64,000 nucleotides of DNA from Taxillus chinensis. Its lineage: Eukaryota > Streptophyta > Magnoliopsida > Santalales > Loranthaceae. Location: contig CM042089.1 in NCBI GenBank assembly GCA_023512835.1, positions 558,001 through 622,000 of the forward strand. Reading direction: 5' to 3'. The translations under genes were made by a program, and so were the position numbers. Of this stretch, positions 61,047 to 64,000 are shown piece by piece. The stretch's first letter is position 1. Every line of letters starts with the position of its first letter. The notes under the pieces are model-generated. The model saw nothing but the letters and a program-made list of their open reading frames with translations, had not been told where the DNA came from and did not search any database.

Positions 61047-63627
61047 AGGTAAATATTAAATTTTGGCTATTCATATACGTGAACTAGCTAGAATTAATGA
61101 AATGAATCTGGCATCCGTTGTCCTCTAAGAACAACAAAAAATGGCCTGCACTATGACAATTGATTAAGGCAGTACCAGATCACTTTATAATGATCATATT
61201 TGAGTTGTTTCATTGACATTTTGGCCACCCGTTAGGTTTACTGTGTCTATTATTGCAATTTATCTTATGGAATATTCGGCTAACATTAACGTGCCGGTAC
61301 TTCTACATGTCTCGGGTTTTAAAATGTGGAGGCTGGAGAAGACTTATGGAATATCCTTGTAGCTAGCTGAAGCATGCATGCTTGCATAGTCGCTGACAAG
61401 CTGCTTCAAGCCTTTCGTGACAAACATTGGTCCGATTATCATTTTCATGTTGAAAAATGCGAAGTCTGGTATAATGTAAATGACGCCCACACATAAGAAC
61501 AAAGCGACCTAAAAAATGTAATCTCTTTTTGGTTCTGCGCTTCTGTCAACGTAAAAAGAGATTGATCGTTGAAGTTGATTCAGTTTTTTTTTTTTTAGTA
61601 AAAAATTCAAAGATATGTTTTTTGTTAGAACTCTAACAAAACCGTGATGATGTTGATGCCTGATTTTTTTCTTTTTTTTTTCGATGATTTGGTATTATTA
61701 CGGTTATTTACCTAATTTTAATTGTATATAATATTATTTATTTTTAATATAAGATTATTATTATTAAAAGAAAATTTTAAAAACTCAACAAGACTTAAAT
61801 TTATGTGTATATTTAAGTTAAACTTTAGTTACTTTATAAACTTTGTAAAATTATTTTCAAAAATTAAAACACAAAAATATATATACGTTGGAAAAAATAT
61901 TAAAATAATTAGTGTTAAGAAGAAATTGATCCTCATCCGTATTTGATTGGTTTAAATCAAATCTAAATTTGAGTACTATATGTTTTAATCAAATTTGAAC
62001 TTCATGAGTAATCATGTTTTTCTGACATTTTTTTCAAACCTATAAATCTGATTCTTGGAAATACAAACATAAATGTTTTCTAGTCGAACAACTCACTCTC
62101 AAATCATACAAATAAATTGATTCCTTTACTGATTTTTGATCGGGCATAAGTATCCTTCTAAGTTCTAAGCCACAAGGGGTTGCGCTTAATTACATAAAAG
62201 AAAAAACGGGAAATTACAATAAATTTTTCTAACGCTATATTTTTTCAATAACTATGTTTTAACTTATCTTTCAATATTAATTTGTAATTTACTTTTATTT
62301 TTATTAAAATAATAATTTTTTATATTCCCTTGCCTCCTTTATCTTCTCCATACGGCCGACGTATAGTACCAGAGCACCGTGGGTGTGCCCGGCTACGGCA
62401 GCACCGACTCATCCTTATCACATTCTTATCCTTATCTTTTTTTTAGCCTATCGTCTACGTCGAGTAATTTATTTGAGATAAACATGTTACTAATTGTAAT
62501 AATTATAAATGAATTATATGATTTCAAAAAGTTGTCTAATTTAATTATACGATAATTTAATAAGTTTTTTATGCTTTTATATTGTTAATTTTAACTTAAA
62601 TGGTATTAATTGTCAGTGTTGGTCTTAAGGTCATACAAGTGAGGCCTGAATCTTTAGCCCAAAATTAGATTAAAATTAAGGCTTTCAAGGCTCATCTCAT
62701 CTTGGCCTAATTGTTGATGGCAACGAACAATCAAAATTAATTTATAATTTTGATAATAATATATATTTTTAAATTTTATAATGTTCCTATAATTATAGTA
62801 ATTAAAAAATCGATAATTTAATTTATGAATAAGGACTTCTAATTTAATAATCACCTTAGACTTCCTAAATCTTAGAACCGGCCTTACTGATCATAGTTTT
62901 TAAACGGAAATTACATACTTCATATTTCGCTCCTTCATAATCGAACTTTCTGGATTCATCCCTGACTAGCTAGCTCACACCTTCTAACACACGATCAACT
63001 CGCTGACTCATCTCCCTCTGAGAGATCAGACGGAAAATCTGCCATTTGTTTGGAGATCGATATTGCATGCGTGGAAGTGTTATTGCATTCTAAGGGATCG
63101 TGTTAATCGGAAAGATGGATCGATAGAGGGAGAGGGTTTATGCGATCAATAGAGATGACGAGATGGGATACGAAATAGAAAAAAAGATTAAATTTTAAAA
63201 AATAATGTATAAAAATAAATAGTAATTATTTATATATAAAAAGTTATAGTAATTTTAAGAGGCTGTTTTTTTATTATTTATAAATAGGAAATTAAATATA
63301 TTTATTTATTTTTTTATTTTTAATGTGTGAAAAGTAAAAAAATGTTTTTTATTGGTGAAAAGTAACTCTTTATTTAATATTATAATATTTTTATCTATTA
63401 TTTTTTATTCTCTTTACATATATTAATAAAAAATGCTGAAATAAAATAAAATAATTAGTATTTCAATTAAAGATATAGAAAAAATAAAGATGAATGTTAG
63501 GGTTAAAATTGTGAATAAGTAAAAAAGTATTCAGATGTAAAGACAGTAAAAAATTTCATGGAGTTGCTCTTATTATAATAATTTTTAGATGTAAAACTCA
63601 TAAAAAGAATTTAAACTTAGAGTTTTA
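61047..63627. other. Intergenic region, no gene seen
   Basis: The first ~500 bp may hold the 3' UTR of the coiled-coil gene. The rest is AT-rich, with a small GC-richer patch at 62330-62440 and another at 62940-63160, neither with a recognisable exon. Confidence 0.6.
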
Positions 63628-64000
63628 AAGCATCTCCGATGGCTTAGCTATAATAATATCTAAAGCTAAATCTATCTAATTTTTTACTCTAATATATCAT
63701 TTATACCATTACTTATATATAGTTTCAGCTATAATTTTAAATAAATTTATTTAGAGTTTTAGCTTTAACTAAATTGACACATCATCATTTTCACCCACAG
63801 ATCCTAAAAGATCATTCCCTTCTCTCCCACCCTAGATCTACTATCACCCCTCGCCCTCCACCCATTGCCCTCCCCTGCCATTCACTTGCCACTTGTCCAA
63901 GGTAAAGACTATTGTTGTCTAAGCCAAGGCCGTCATTGTCCAAGCCAAGGTCGTCGTTGTCCAAGCTCGTTGTCATCGCCAGATCTAGGCAAGGCCGTCG
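63627..64000. mobile_element. Probable MITE-type element with C-rich core, cut by the right edge
   Basis: It begins AAAGCATCTCCGATGGCTTA, the common terminal sequence of plant MITEs, then AT-rich arm sequence. A C-rich core (63790-63900) and a 21-bp tandem repeat (TTGTCCAAGCCAAGGTCGTC-like units, about 63915-63980) follow up to the window end. The arrangement (AT-rich arm, GC-rich core) resembles the element in Alfin-like intron 3. The right end is outside the window. Confidence 0.4.

Overview
The window is nuclear DNA of a flowering plant. It contains spliced GT-AG genes, AT-rich intergenic DNA, MITE and LINE debris, and plant-specific families: a NAC factor, a PPR-DYW editing factor, an Alfin-like PHD protein, a CCR-like reductase and a peroxisomal small heat-shock protein. 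Gene content fits a eudicot or a closely related dicot lineage. Some first exons (PPR, CCR-like, the partial START-like gene) are very GC-rich, so I do not narrow the lineage further. I see no bacterial, phage, CRISPR, rRNA or tRNA features.

Layout, left to right: (1) the 5' end of a START-like gene on the minus strand runs off the left edge, with a TATA box near 1.2 kb. (2) A three-exon cinnamoyl-CoA-reductase-like gene (minus, 5.6-7.5 kb) has its last exon plus 3' flank tandemly copied twice just downstream. (3) About 12 kb of AT-rich intergenic DNA follows, with a TTA-flanked MITE, a long fold-back element, two diverged copies of an AT-rich dispersed repeat and an unexplained GC-rich island. 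(4) A NAC035/LOV1-type gene (plus, 20.2-22.0 kb) is followed by a very long poly(G)/poly(T) tract. (5) A repeat-rich gap carries an LTR-retrotransposon primer-binding site. (6) A peroxisomal small HSP gene (minus, 27.9-28.6 kb) has heat-shock elements upstream. (7) A LINE-bearing segment, a PLS-DYW PPR gene (minus, 30.3-32.3 kb) and a divergently transcribed Alfin-like PHD gene (plus, 32.9-37.8 kb) follow; the Alfin-like introns hold two TTA-flanked elements, one with a GC-rich foreign-looking cargo. (8) A LINE 3' fragment and a second copy of the segment in (7) come next. (9) A 19-exon paladin-type phosphatase-like gene spans 41.2-53.9 kb (minus). (10) After another AT-rich gap there is a small four-exon coiled-coil protein gene (plus, 60.2-61.0 kb), then repeats to the right edge.

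The genes are independent eukaryotic transcription units, not an operon. All spliced models given here were built by hand: every coding junction used has GT/AG ends, and the reading phase closes across all exons. From memory, the order CCR-like, NAC035/LOV1, Alfin-like resembles a small block on Arabidopsis chromosome 2, suggesting conserved microsynteny. The most unusual structures are the duplicated terminal exon of the CCR-like gene, the LINE-containing segmental duplication beside two unrelated genes, and the TTA-flanked element family in the Alfin-like introns.
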